61,830 bases of DNA, taken from positions 1 through 61,830 of the forward strand of contig JAWLHK010000027.1 of assembly GCA_041690355.1 (NCBI GenBank), given 5' to 3'. The notes below the pieces were generated by a model. It saw only the letters and a list, made by a program, of their open reading frames with translations. It made no database searches and was not told the DNA's origin. This DNA is from JAWLHK01 sp041690355 [NCBI: bacterium] (GTDB taxonomy: Bacteria > J088 > JAWLBW01). Each line of letters begins with the position of its first letter. The stretch's first letter is position 1. Made by a program: the position numbers and the translations under genes. Below, in pieces: positions 25,256 to 34,061 of the stretch.

Positions 25256-26248
25256 CTACTCCACCATCCCCCTTTCCCGGAAGTACGCCACGGCGTCGCG
25301 GATGGTCTCCTCGATCGGCCGGTAGCTCGCGCCGAGCTCGCGGATGGATTTCGCATTGTCGTAAAAGGCCGGCTTCAGCATGTAATTGAAGAAGGGGAGG
25401 GTGATCTCGGGCTCCTCTCCCTTGCGGATGCGCTGCAGCGACCAGAGCGTGAGGCCTGCCTGCACGACGCGGGTCGGCAGCTTGCGGAACTTCGGACGGA
25501 TCCCGAGCACGCGCGCCATCGTTTCGCCCAGCTGCAGGTTGTTCAGGTTGTGGGCGCTCGCGATGTAGACCTCGCCGGCTTTCCCCTTCTGCGCCGCAAG
25601 GACGTGCACGCGGGCGGCGTCGCGCACGTCGACGTACGAAATTCCGCCCTCGACGTAGATCGGCGCCTTCTGGCCTTTGACGAGGTTGATAATCAGCTTG
25701 CCGCTCGGCGTCGGCGCCACGTCGCCCGGTCCGAAGATCACCCCCGGGCAGACGATGCGCACGTCGAGCCCCCAGTCGGCAAAGGCCTTCGCCGTGCGCA
25801 GACCGATGTGCTTCGAGCGGCTGTAGTGGAAGTTGACGTCCCACGCTTCGTAGGGCGTCTCTTCGTTCCCCAGCGTCCCCGGTTCGGGCCGCCCGAGCGC
25901 CACGATGCTGGCCGTGTAGACGACCCGCTCGACGCCGGCCCGGCGCGCGGCTTCGAGGACGTTGAAGGTGCCGCGCTGCGAGACCTCGTACATAGGGTCA
26001 GGATTCCGCATGTAATCCTTGTAGATGGCGGCGACGTGGAAGACGGTGTCGCAGCCGGCGACCGCCTCCTGCACCCGTTCGGGGAGCAGCACGTTGCCGT
26101 GCACGATCTCGACCTCCAGATCCTTCAGGTTCTCGAGCGGCTCTGTGGGCAGCGCGAGCACGCGCACGGCGACCCCCGCGTCGAGGAGCTGGCGGACGAT
26201 GGCGCTGCCGAGAAATCCGGCGCCGCCGGTAACGAGGGCCTTCTGCAT
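25256..26248 (-). CDS. NAD-dependent epimerase/reductase, HpnA-like
   Basis: Extended short-chain dehydrogenase of 330 residues. The NAD motif is VTGGAGFLGSAIVRQLLDAG and the catalytic YxxxK is in YSRSKHIG. The phrases HVAAIYKDYMRNPDPMYEVSQRGTFNVLEAA and RVVYTASIVALG closely resemble hopanoid-associated sugar epimerases (HpnA) and dihydroflavonol-4-reductase-like proteins. Position 26248 is chosen as start because the Rossmann motif begins there with AAAGGA upstream. No hopanoid genes such as shc occur in this window, so the HpnA function is only suggested by similarity. It is divergent from ileS. Confidence 0.82.
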   Translation of the reverse strand: MQKALVTGGAGFLGSAIVRQLLDAGVAVRVLALPTEPLENLKDLEVEIVHGNVLLPERVQEAVAGCDTVFHVAAIYKDYMRNPDPMYEVSQRGTFNVLEAARRAGVERVVYTASIVALGRPEPGTLGNEETPYEAWDVNFHYSRSKHIGLRTAKAFADWGLDVRIVCPGVIFGPGDVAPTPSGKLIINLVKGQKAPIYVEGGISYVDVRDAARVHVLAAQKGKAGEVYIASAHNLNNLQLGETMARVLGIRPKFRKLPTRVVQAGLTLWSLQRIRKGEEPEITLPFFNYMLKPAFYDNAKSIRELGASYRPIEETIRDAVAYFRERGMVE

Positions 26249-26328
26249 GCGGGAATCCTTTCTTCGTCCGGCGCTTCGTCTACCGGGCGGTAGGTGTCCG
26301 GGCCACACCATTTTACCCCGGTTTCGTT

Positions 26329-26357
26329 TTGACTTACAGTCGCCCCCTCCTTACACT
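26329..26357 (+). promoter_or_regulatory. Strong promoter of the ileS-lspA-lgt-ppc operon
   Basis: The -35 TTGACT (26329-26334), a 17 bp spacer and the -10 TACACT (26352-26357) precede ileS. The leader is only about 23 nt, so no riboswitch or T-box leader is present. Confidence 0.7.
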
Positions 26358-26386
26358 GAAAGGTTTAATGTTGTCAGGATCAGAAA

Positions 26387-29200
26387 ATGAGCGAACAGCC
26401 TGAAAAGACGCAGGAATATAAGAAGACTGTCCTCCTGCCCACGACCGATTTCCCCATGAAGGCCAATCTGCCCGTGCGCGAACCGGAGCGCCTCAAGGGG
26501 TGGGACGAAGAGGCCCTCTACCGGCGGATTCTGGAGAAGAACCAGGGGCGCCCGCTCTTCGTCATGCACGACGGGCCGCCGTATGCCAACGGCCACCTGC
26601 ACATGGGGCACACGCTCAACAAGATCCTCAAGGATTTCGTCGTCCGCTACCGCAACATGGACGGCCACCTGTGCGACTACGTTCCCGGCTGGGACTGCCA
26701 CGGGCTCCCCATCGAACTCCAATCGGACAAGGAGCTCGGGTCGAAGCGCAAGGAGATGGGCAAGGCCGAAGCGCGCCGGGCCTATCGCGAGTACGCGAAG
26801 AAGTTTGTCGGGATCCAGCGCGAAGAGTTTCAGCGCCTCGGCGTCCAGGGCCGCTGGGAAGAGCCGTACCTGACGATGAACCCGAAGTACGAGGGCGATA
26901 TCGCGCGCCTCATCGGCCGCTTCGCCGAAAACGGCGGCCTCTACAAGGGGAAGAAGCCGATTCACTGGTGCTTCGTCGACCGCACGGCGCTGGCCGAAGC
27001 CGAAGTGGAGTACGAATCGCACACGAGCCCGAGCGTCTACGTGGCGTTCCCCTTCGCCGACCCGAAGGCCGAAGCGCTGCTCGGCGGAGACGTCTCTGCC
27101 GTCATCTGGACGACCACCCCGTGGACGCTGCCGGCCAACCTCGGCATCAGCGTGCACCCGGATTATGACTACGAAGTAGTCGAGACCGACAAGGGGCGTC
27201 TGCTGCTCGCGAAAGAGCTGGTGGAGACCGTCGCCGCGAAGACCGGGCTCGAGATCCGCGGCCGCGGCAAGACCGTGAAGGGAACCGAGCTGGAGCATTT
27301 GAAGGCGCGCCATCCGTTTCTCGACCGCGATTCCGTCTTCCTCGTCGGCACGCACGTCACGCTCGAGGCCGGTACCGGACTGGTGCACACGGCCCCCGGG
27401 CACGGCCACGACGACTACGTGATCGGCCTGAAGTACGGCCTCGACGTCTACGCGCCGGTGGATGATCGCGGGCAGTACCTGAAGAGCGAGCCGTTTCCCG
27501 AGGCCCTCTTCGACAAGAACGTCTTCCAGGCCAACGAGCCGATCATGGAGATCCTGCGCGAGAACGGCAGGCTTATCTACGGAGAGAAGTTCGAGCACCA
27601 GTATCCCCACTGCTGGCGCTGCCACAACCCCATCATCTTCCGCGCGACCGAGCAGTGGTTCATCTCCATGGCCACGAACGACCTGCGCGAGCGGGCGATC
27701 AAGGCCATCGACGAGGTGCAGTGGATCCCCAAATGGGGGCGCGAGCGCATCTACGGCATGATGGCCAACCGCCCCGACTGGTGCGTGAGCCGCCAGCGCA
27801 CGTGGGGCGTGCCGATCCCCGTCTTCTACTGCCGCGGGTGCAACGAGGCCCTCGCCGATCGGACGATCATCGAGCACGTGGCCGACATCTTCGACCGCGA
27901 AACGAGCGACGTCTGGTTTGAACGCGAACCGGCCGACCTGCTGCCCGCCGGGACGAAGTGCGCGAAGTGTGGCGCCGCCGAGTTCCGCAAGGAAGAGGAT
28001 ATTCTCGACGTCTGGTTCGACTCCGGATCCAGCTGGTTCGCCGTGCTCGGGAACCGGGAGAACCTGCGTCTGCCCGCCGATCTCTATCTGGAAGGGAGCG
28101 ACCAGCATCGCGGCTGGTTCCACTCCACGTTGCTCGTGGCGCTGGGCGCGGCCGATCAGATTCCGTACAAGTCGGTGCTCACCCACGGTTTCGTCGTCGA
28201 CGGCCAGGGGCGCAAGATGAGCAAGTCGGTGGGCAACGTCATCGCCCCCGAGAAGATCATCAAGAAGATGGGGGCCGAGGTCCTGCGCCTGTGGGTCGCG
28301 GCCGAGGACTACCGGGGCGACATCCGCATCTCGGACGAGATCCTGACGCGCCTGGCCGATGCGTACCGCCGCATCCGCAACACGTACCGCTTTCTGCTCG
28401 CGAATCTCTTCGACTTCGACCCGGCGCAGCACGCCGTGGAGTACGGGAAGCTGACCGAGCTCGACCGCTTCATGCTGCACCGGCTGGGGGCGCTGGTCGA
28501 GCGCTGCCGCAAGGCGTACGAGGAATACGAGTTCCACACGGTCTACCACGCGCTGCACAATTTCTGCACCGTGGATCTCTCCTCGTTCTACCTGGCCGTG
28601 CTCAAGGATCGCCTGTATACCTGGGCGGCCGACGACCCGTCGCGCCGCTCGGCGCAGACGACCCTCTCGATTCTGCTCGAGAACTTGCTGCGCATGTCGG
28701 CGCCGATTCTCGCCTTCACGGCCGACGAAGCCTGGCGCACGATTCCCTACGCGAAGCAGGCCGGACTGGCGGAATCCGTGCATCTGGCGGAATTCCCCGT
28801 TCCCGACGCCGCGTGGAAGAATGACGCGCTGGCGGCGGAGTGGGACCGCCTGTGGGAGATCCGCTCCGAAGTCACCAAGGCGCTCGAGACGGCCCGCCAG
28901 GCCGAGATGATCGGCTCGTCGCTCGAGGCGATGGTGGGGCTGCGGGGCGATGCCGAACGTGAGCGCCTGCGGAAATACGCCGAAGAGCTCCCCGGCCTCT
29001 TCATCGTCAGTCATGTGGACCTGGACGATGCCGGAGCCGACACCGAGACGGCCATCCCCGGGTTGCGCATCCGCGTCGCGCAGGCCCCCGGAGAAAAGTG
29101 CGAACGCTGCTGGCGCTACAGCACCCAGGTGGGCAAGAATGAACGCCACCCGACCCTCTGCGAGCGTTGCGCCGACGTCGTTGCCGGGCTGGGAATGTGA
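26387..29200 (+). CDS. ileS: Isoleucyl-tRNA synthetase
   Basis: Class I aminoacyl-tRNA synthetase of 937 residues, the usual bacterial length. It charges tRNA-Ile. The HIGH motif appears as PPYANGHLHMGHTLNKI (about residues 63-79), the WxxxE/CP1 editing region follows (VIWTTTPWTLPANLGI, GTGLVHTAPGHGHDDY), and the KMSKS motif is GRKMSKSVGNV. A C-terminal zinc finger is present (CERCWRYSTQVG ... LCERC), typical of the eubacterial type. It heads an apparent operon with two lspA genes, lgt and ppc, with intergenic distances of 10 bp or overlaps. Confidence 0.98.
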   Translation: MSEQPEKTQEYKKTVLLPTTDFPMKANLPVREPERLKGWDEEALYRRILEKNQGRPLFVMHDGPPYANGHLHMGHTLNKILKDFVVRYRNMDGHLCDYVPGWDCHGLPIELQSDKELGSKRKEMGKAEARRAYREYAKKFVGIQREEFQRLGVQGRWEEPYLTMNPKYEGDIARLIGRFAENGGLYKGKKPIHWCFVDRTALAEAEVEYESHTSPSVYVAFPFADPKAEALLGGDVSAVIWTTTPWTLPANLGISVHPDYDYEVVETDKGRLLLAKELVETVAAKTGLEIRGRGKTVKGTELEHLKARHPFLDRDSVFLVGTHVTLEAGTGLVHTAPGHGHDDYVIGLKYGLDVYAPVDDRGQYLKSEPFPEALFDKNVFQANEPIMEILRENGRLIYGEKFEHQYPHCWRCHNPIIFRATEQWFISMATNDLRERAIKAIDEVQWIPKWGRERIYGMMANRPDWCVSRQRTWGVPIPVFYCRGCNEALADRTIIEHVADIFDRETSDVWFEREPADLLPAGTKCAKCGAAEFRKEEDILDVWFDSGSSWFAVLGNRENLRLPADLYLEGSDQHRGWFHSTLLVALGAADQIPYKSVLTHGFVVDGQGRKMSKSVGNVIAPEKIIKKMGAEVLRLWVAAEDYRGDIRISDEILTRLADAYRRIRNTYRFLLANLFDFDPAQHAVEYGKLTELDRFMLHRLGALVERCRKAYEEYEFHTVYHALHNFCTVDLSSFYLAVLKDRLYTWAADDPSRRSAQTTLSILLENLLRMSAPILAFTADEAWRTIPYAKQAGLAESVHLAEFPVPDAAWKNDALAAEWDRLWEIRSEVTKALETARQAEMIGSSLEAMVGLRGDAERERLRKYAEELPGLFIVSHVDLDDAGADTETAIPGLRIRVAQAPGEKCERCWRYSTQVGKNERHPTLCERCADVVAGLGM

Positions 29201-29210
29201 GGAAGCGTTG

Positions 29211-29717
29211 ATGTCCCGCTACCTGGTTTTCGCCGTCACCGCCGCTGTATCGGTTCTGCTCGACTTCGCGACGAAGCAATGGGTGCATACCTCCATGCCC
29301 TATCGGAGCGTCGACGAGATCACGTCGTTCTTCAACCTCGTCTACGTGCGCAACTACGGGGCCGCCTTCGGCATGCTGTCGGGGGTCGATGAGTCGCTGC
29401 GCCAGCCGTTTTTTCTCGGCATTTCGCTGGTCGCCTTCGGCGCCGTCGGCTGGATGCTGCACAAAGCCGAGAAGGCGAGCGCAGCCTACGTTCTGTCGCT
29501 CGCGCTCATCTTCTCGGGCGCGGTGGGTAACTTCATCGACCGCATCCGTTTCGGCTTCGTCGTCGACTTTCTCGACTTTCACCTCGGGGGCGCGCACTGG
29601 CCCTCGTTCAATGTGGCCGATATCGCCATTACCGTCGGCGTGGGCCTGATGCTGCTCGACGGACTGCTCGAGCAGCGGCGGAATCCGGCTGCGGGATCCT
29701 CGGGCGAGCCGGCGTGA
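29211..29717 (+). CDS. lspA: Lipoprotein signal peptidase (first copy)
   Basis: Membrane aspartyl protease of 168 residues that removes the signal peptide from diacylglyceryl-modified prolipoproteins. Family motifs are DFATKQWV, FFNLVYVRNYGAAFGML, and the two catalytic-Asp motifs GAVGNFIDRIRFG and PSFNVADIAI. Four hydrophobic segments are visible. The ATG lies 10 nt after the ileS stop. It overlaps by 4 nt with a second lspA gene. The linkage ileS-lspA is widespread in bacteria. Confidence 0.95.
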   Translation: MSRYLVFAVTAAVSVLLDFATKQWVHTSMPYRSVDEITSFFNLVYVRNYGAAFGMLSGVDESLRQPFFLGISLVAFGAVGWMLHKAEKASAAYVLSLALIFSGAVGNFIDRIRFGFVVDFLDFHLGGAHWPSFNVADIAITVGVGLMLLDGLLEQRRNPAAGSSGEPA

Positions 29718-30229
29718 AGGGCGCCTTGTTCTCGCGCGGACTGTTGCTCTTTGCGGCCACGGCCCTCGTGACCGTCGCGGCCGATCTGGCCACCAAGCTC
29801 TGGGTGCAGGCCGCCCTCCCGCTGGGCCAGGTGGTGCGCGTGACCGGGTTCTTCGCGCTCGTGCACGTCGAGAACCGGGGGGCATCCTTCAGCCTGCTGG
29901 CGGGATTGCCCGACTCCGTGCGCGTTCCATTCTTTCTCGTGATTACGGCTGCCGCCCTTGGTGTTCTGCTCGCCATGGCCCGGCGTACGCCGCCCGAGCA
30001 CGCCATGAAGCTCACGGCCCTGGCGCTGGTGTTCGGCGGCGCGCTGGGGAACTTCGTCGACCGGGCGCGGCAGGGGGTGGTCGTCGATTTTCTGCTGCTT
30101 CATGCCGGCCGGTTTCACTGGCCGGTCTTCAACGTCGCCGACATCGGCATCACCGTCGGCATCGCGCTGCTGCTGCTCGATTCCCTTCGCGAGGCGCGGC
30201 GGGCCCATGCGGCGGGAAAGGAGGCCTAG
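29714..30229 (+). CDS. lspA: Lipoprotein signal peptidase (second, tandem copy)
   Basis: A second complete LspA of 171 residues in tandem with the first: motifs DLATKLWV, FFALVHVENRGASFSLL, GALGNFVDRARQG and PVFNVADIGI, with both catalytic Asp residues present. The GTG start overlaps the first lspA stop (GTGA). The two proteins are clearly diverged, so the duplication is not recent. Either they split substrates or one protects against an inhibitor; antibiotic self-resistance LspA copies are known, but no such cluster is evident here. The lgt ATG follows the stop directly. Confidence 0.93.
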   Translation: MKGALFSRGLLLFAATALVTVAADLATKLWVQAALPLGQVVRVTGFFALVHVENRGASFSLLAGLPDSVRVPFFLVITAAALGVLLAMARRTPPEHAMKLTALALVFGGALGNFVDRARQGVVVDFLLLHAGRFHWPVFNVADIGITVGIALLLLDSLREARRAHAAGKEA

Positions 30230-31123
30230 ATGTTTCCGATTCTGATTGAAGCGGGAGAGTACACGCTGCACAGCTTCGGCCTGTTCGTCGCCCTGGGCTT
30301 CATCGCGGGAATCTTCTGGACGCTGCGCGCCGCGCGCCGCGCCGGGCTTCCGCATGACCGTGTGCTCGATCTCTGTTTCTGGATCATGGCGTCGGGGCTG
30401 CTCGGGGCGCGCCTTCTGTACGTCGCCGTGAACTGGCGCTCGCTGCTCGGGTTCGCCGCCGCCGAAGTCGAAGCGGGCGGCTGGCTGGCGGGCCTCGGGG
30501 CCGTGCTGGTGGAGTCGGTGGCCATCTGGGAGGGGGGCCTCGTCTGGTACGGGGGCCTGCTGACGGCTTTTGCCGTCGCCTGGATCCACATGCGGCGCAG
30601 CGGCCTGCCCGTGTGGAAAACGGCCGACACCGTGGCGCCCGGAGTCATGCTCGGGCTCGCCATCGGGCGCATCGGTTGTCTGGCGGCCGGCGACGATTAC
30701 GGCGCCGTGGTGGAATCGTCATGGCAGGCGCTCGTCGACGGCGGCGATCCGGCCTGGTGGACGCTGACCTTCACGCATCCGCAGAGCCTGGTTCCCGCCG
30801 AACTGCTCGGCCGGCCGCTCTATCCCACCCAGCCGCTGATGAGCCTGAACGCGCTGCTCGTCTTCGGAGTTCTCGTCCTTCTGCAGCGCCGGAAACCGTT
30901 CGACGGCGCCGTCGTGTGGACGATGATGGCGCTCTACGCGGTGGGGCGCTTCGGCGTCGAGTTCATGCGCGGCGACACCGGCCGTGGTTTTCTTCTCGAT
31001 GGCGTGCTCTCGACCAGTCAGGCCATCGGTATCGTGGCCTTCGCCGTGAGCCTCTACATGCTGCGCCGTCTGTCCCGGGTGCGTTCGGTTGCCGCGCCGG
31101 CCCCGGCTCCGGAGGCAATATGA
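30230..31123 (+). CDS. lgt: Prolipoprotein diacylglyceryl transferase
   Basis: Membrane enzyme of 297 residues that transfers diacylglycerol from phosphatidylglycerol to the lipobox cysteine, the step before LspA. Signature phrases: LHSFGLFVALGFIAGI, GARLLYVAVNW, WEGGLVWYGGLL, the Lgt signature GRIGCLAAGDDYG (with the essential Arg and Gly), and LYAVGRFGVEFMRGD near the C-terminus. Seven hydrophobic segments fit the known topology. It lies directly after lspA, and its stop overlaps the ppc start. This lipoprotein-maturation block fits the many lipoproteins in this window. Confidence 0.96.
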   Translation: MFPILIEAGEYTLHSFGLFVALGFIAGIFWTLRAARRAGLPHDRVLDLCFWIMASGLLGARLLYVAVNWRSLLGFAAAEVEAGGWLAGLGAVLVESVAIWEGGLVWYGGLLTAFAVAWIHMRRSGLPVWKTADTVAPGVMLGLAIGRIGCLAAGDDYGAVVESSWQALVDGGDPAWWTLTFTHPQSLVPAELLGRPLYPTQPLMSLNALLVFGVLVLLQRRKPFDGAVVWTMMALYAVGRFGVEFMRGDTGRGFLLDGVLSTSQAIGIVAFAVSLYMLRRLSRVRSVAAPAPAPEAI

Positions 31124-33873
31124 ACGACCGGCCCAAAGAAGACAAAGACCTCCCGCTGCGCGAAGATATCCGCTTTCTCGGGCGGATTCTCGGCGACACC
31201 ATCCGCGAGCAGGACGGCGAGCGGGCGTTCGAGCTCGTAGAACGCATCCGGCAGCTCGGCGTGCGGTACCGGCGCGACCAGGATGCCGATTCGCTGCGGG
31301 AGCTTGAAGAGCTTCTGCGCGGGCTCTCGATGGACAAGGTGACGCCGGTCGTGCGCGCCTTCAGCTATTTCTCGCATCTAAGTAACACGGCCGAAGATCA
31401 GCACCACAACCGGCGCCGCCGGACGTACCTGCTGGCCGGCGCGCCTCCCCAGCCCGGGAGCGTGACACTCGCCATCCGGCGTCTGATCGATGCGGGGATC
31501 GCCGCCGAGCGCCTGCAGGCCTTCTTCCGCGAGGCGCTCGTACAGCCCGTGCTCACCGCGCACCCGACCGAGGTGCAGCGCAAGAGCATTCTCGATCGGC
31601 ACGTGTCCATCGCGCGCCTCATGCGCCGCCGCGATCGGGAGCAGCGCACGCCGCTCGAGCAGCGGGAGCTCGACGAGGAGTTCCGCCGGCAGGTGCTCCT
31701 GCTGTGGCAGACCTCCGAACTGCGTTCGGTGCGCCTCACGGTCATCGACGAGATCGAGAACGGACTCTCGTATTATCGCTACACCTTTCTGGAGCAGATC
31801 CCGTCACTGTATGCGGAAATCGAGGACCGTTTCGCCGATCACGGCGTTCGCCTCGATCCGGGTCCGTTTCTGGCGATGGGGAGCTGGATCGGCGGCGATC
31901 GCGACGGCAATCCGTATGTGACCCCCGACGTGCTTTCGGCGGCGGCGCATCGGCAGTCGGCGGTCGCGCTCCATCACTATCTCGACGAAGTGAACGCTCT
32001 CGGCAGCGAGCTCAGTCTGTCGGAAAAGCTCGTCGAGGTGACCCCCGAGCTGCGCGCGCTCGCCGAGAATTCCCCCGACGTGTCGCCCAGCCGCGCCGAA
32101 GAGCCCTACCGGCGCTCCCTCACGGGCATCTATGCCCGGCTCGCGGCGACTGCCCAGAAGCTGCTCGGCGATCGGGTGCTCGTGCCGGCCGTGGGGGCCG
32201 CCGCGCCCTATGCCGGCTGCGACGAGTTCCGCGGCGAGCTGAGCGTTCTCCACGAATCCCTCGTGCGTTACGGATCCGAGACGGTGGCCCGCGGCCGCCT
32301 GCGCCGCCTGCTGCGCGCGACGCAGGTCTTCGGCTTTCACCTGGCGGCCATCGATCTGCGCCAGCACAGCGAGGTGCACGAGCGGGTCGTGTCCGAGCTG
32401 TTCCGCCGGACCGGCGGGCCGCGATACGAGGACCTTTCGGAAGCCGAGCGCCAGGCGCTGCTCACCCGCGAACTCGGCACGGCCCGTCCGCTGGTCTCAC
32501 CCCATGTGGACTACGGGGCCGAGACCCGCAAGGAACTCGATACCTTCGCGGCCGCCGCGGCCATCCAGCAGCGCTTCGGGCGCAATGCCATCCGTAACTA
32601 CGTAATCTCCATGTCGGCCGGCCCCAGCGACGTGCTCGAGGTCGCCCTGCTGTTGCGCGAGTTCGGCCTGCTGGTTCCGGGCGACGAGCCGCGGCTGGCG
32701 GTCAACATCATTCCGCTCTTCGAGACCATCGGCGACCTGCGCTCGAGCGCGCAGATCATGGAGCAGCTGTTTTCGCATCCGCTCTACCGCAAGCTCATCG
32801 CCAGCCGGGGCGATATCCAGGAGATCATGCTCGGCTACAGCGACAGCAACAAGGACGGCGGCTTTCTGACGTCAAACTGGGAGCTGTACAAGGCAGAGCT
32901 GGATCTGGTGGAGGTCTGCCGGCGCCACGGCGTCAACCTGCGACTCTTCCACGGCCGCGGGGGAACCGTGGGGCGCGGCGGCGGTCCCGCCTACATGGCC
33001 GTGCTCGCCCAGCCGCCGGGGAGCGTGAACGGCCAGATCCGCCTGACCGAGCAGGGCGAGGTCATCGGCAGCAAGTACTCCGACCCTGAAATCGGGCGTC
33101 GCAACCTCGAGACCCTGGTAGCCGCGACGATGGAAGCGACGCTGCTCGGCCCCTCGGAGCCCGACGCCTCGCTTCGCCGCGACCACGACATTCTCGAGAT
33201 CATGAGCCAGGCTGCGTTCCACGCCTACCGGGGCCTCGTCTATGAGACCCCCGGTTTCATCCGCTACTTCCGCGAGTCGACGCCGATCAACGAGATTGCG
33301 GAACTGAAGATCGGCAGCCGGCCGGTCGCCCGCAAGCTTTCGGATCGGATCGAGGACCTGCGCGCCATCCCCTGGGTCTTCAGCTGGGCGCAGAACCGCC
33401 AGTCGATTCCTGGCTGGTACGGCTTCGGCACGGCCGTCCAGTCGCTGGTCGACGCGCGCGGCGCGGCGGGCATGGCCGATCTGCAGCGCATGTTCCGCGA
33501 GTGGCCCTTTTTCCGCACGATCGTCGAAAAGCTCGACATGGTGCTCGCCAAGATGGACATGGGGATCGCGGCGGAATATGCGGCCCTGGTTTCCGACCGG
33601 GAACTGGGCGAGCGCATCTTCGGCATGATCCGGACTGAGTGGGAGCTGACGCAGCGGCACCTGTTCGCCATCACCGGACACACCGAACTGCTTGCGGGCA
33701 ACCCGCTGCTCGCGCGCAGCCTGCGCAACCGGAGCCCTTATATCGACCCGCTGAACCACCTGCAGGTCGAGCTGCTGCGGCGCAAGCGCTCCGGCGACTC
33801 TTCGCCCGAAGTGCAGCGGGCCATCCACCTCACGATCAACGGCGTTGCCGCCGGGCTGCGCAATACGGGCTGA
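31120..33873 (+). CDS. ppc: Phosphoenolpyruvate carboxylase
   Basis: Enzyme of 917 residues that carboxylates PEP to oxaloacetate, the main anaplerotic reaction. Catalytic motifs are intact: VLTAHPTEVQRKS (catalytic His), GSWIGGDRDGNPYVT, LGYSDSNKDGGFLTSNWELYKA, FHGRGGTVGRGGGP, EQGEVIGSKY, and the C-terminal effector-site end LTINGVAAGLRNTG. The ATG at 31120 overlaps the lgt stop (ATGA) and has GGAGG upstream. With korAB at 38-42 kb it suggests carbon flow between acetyl-CoA, 2-oxoacids and the TCA cycle, but an autotrophic route cannot be claimed from this. Confidence 0.97.
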   Translation: MNDRPKEDKDLPLREDIRFLGRILGDTIREQDGERAFELVERIRQLGVRYRRDQDADSLRELEELLRGLSMDKVTPVVRAFSYFSHLSNTAEDQHHNRRRRTYLLAGAPPQPGSVTLAIRRLIDAGIAAERLQAFFREALVQPVLTAHPTEVQRKSILDRHVSIARLMRRRDREQRTPLEQRELDEEFRRQVLLLWQTSELRSVRLTVIDEIENGLSYYRYTFLEQIPSLYAEIEDRFADHGVRLDPGPFLAMGSWIGGDRDGNPYVTPDVLSAAAHRQSAVALHHYLDEVNALGSELSLSEKLVEVTPELRALAENSPDVSPSRAEEPYRRSLTGIYARLAATAQKLLGDRVLVPAVGAAAPYAGCDEFRGELSVLHESLVRYGSETVARGRLRRLLRATQVFGFHLAAIDLRQHSEVHERVVSELFRRTGGPRYEDLSEAERQALLTRELGTARPLVSPHVDYGAETRKELDTFAAAAAIQQRFGRNAIRNYVISMSAGPSDVLEVALLLREFGLLVPGDEPRLAVNIIPLFETIGDLRSSAQIMEQLFSHPLYRKLIASRGDIQEIMLGYSDSNKDGGFLTSNWELYKAELDLVEVCRRHGVNLRLFHGRGGTVGRGGGPAYMAVLAQPPGSVNGQIRLTEQGEVIGSKYSDPEIGRRNLETLVAATMEATLLGPSEPDASLRRDHDILEIMSQAAFHAYRGLVYETPGFIRYFRESTPINEIAELKIGSRPVARKLSDRIEDLRAIPWVFSWAQNRQSIPGWYGFGTAVQSLVDARGAAGMADLQRMFREWPFFRTIVEKLDMVLAKMDMGIAAEYAALVSDRELGERIFGMIRTEWELTQRHLFAITGHTELLAGNPLLARSLRNRSPYIDPLNHLQVELLRRKRSGDSSPEVQRAIHLTINGVAAGLRNTG

Positions 33874-33973
33874 CGCGCCGCGGCACGCATGTGTAACGGG
33901 ACGCGGCACGCCGGAGCACACGGCCAGAATTCCGCAAGCCCCGTTCACGAGCGGTCCAGAACCGGTGGAGGGG

Positions 33974-34001
33974 TTCACCCGGAGGTGGTACCGTGTATAC
34001 T
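33974..34001 (+). promoter_or_regulatory. Promoter for desaturase gene
   Basis: The -35-like TTCACC (33974-33979), a 16 bp spacer and the -10 TATACT (33996-34001) predict a start near 34008. This rules out the in-frame GTG at 33993 as the start codon and supports GTG 34062. Confidence 0.5.
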
Positions 34002-34061
34002 GTTGGGATTGAAAACCGAAAGCGAAATCCCAGCGGGTTGCAACAGAACTTCGGAGTCAAC

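Noticed and set aside
26358-26386. T-box or riboswitch leader before ileS
   Set aside because: The promoter leaves only about 23 nt of leader, too short for such an element.
26351-29149. Long minus-strand open frame (>900 codons) opposite ileS
   Set aside because: It mirrors the ileS codon structure in high-GC DNA and its product is low-complexity and unlike any family; ileS is unambiguous.
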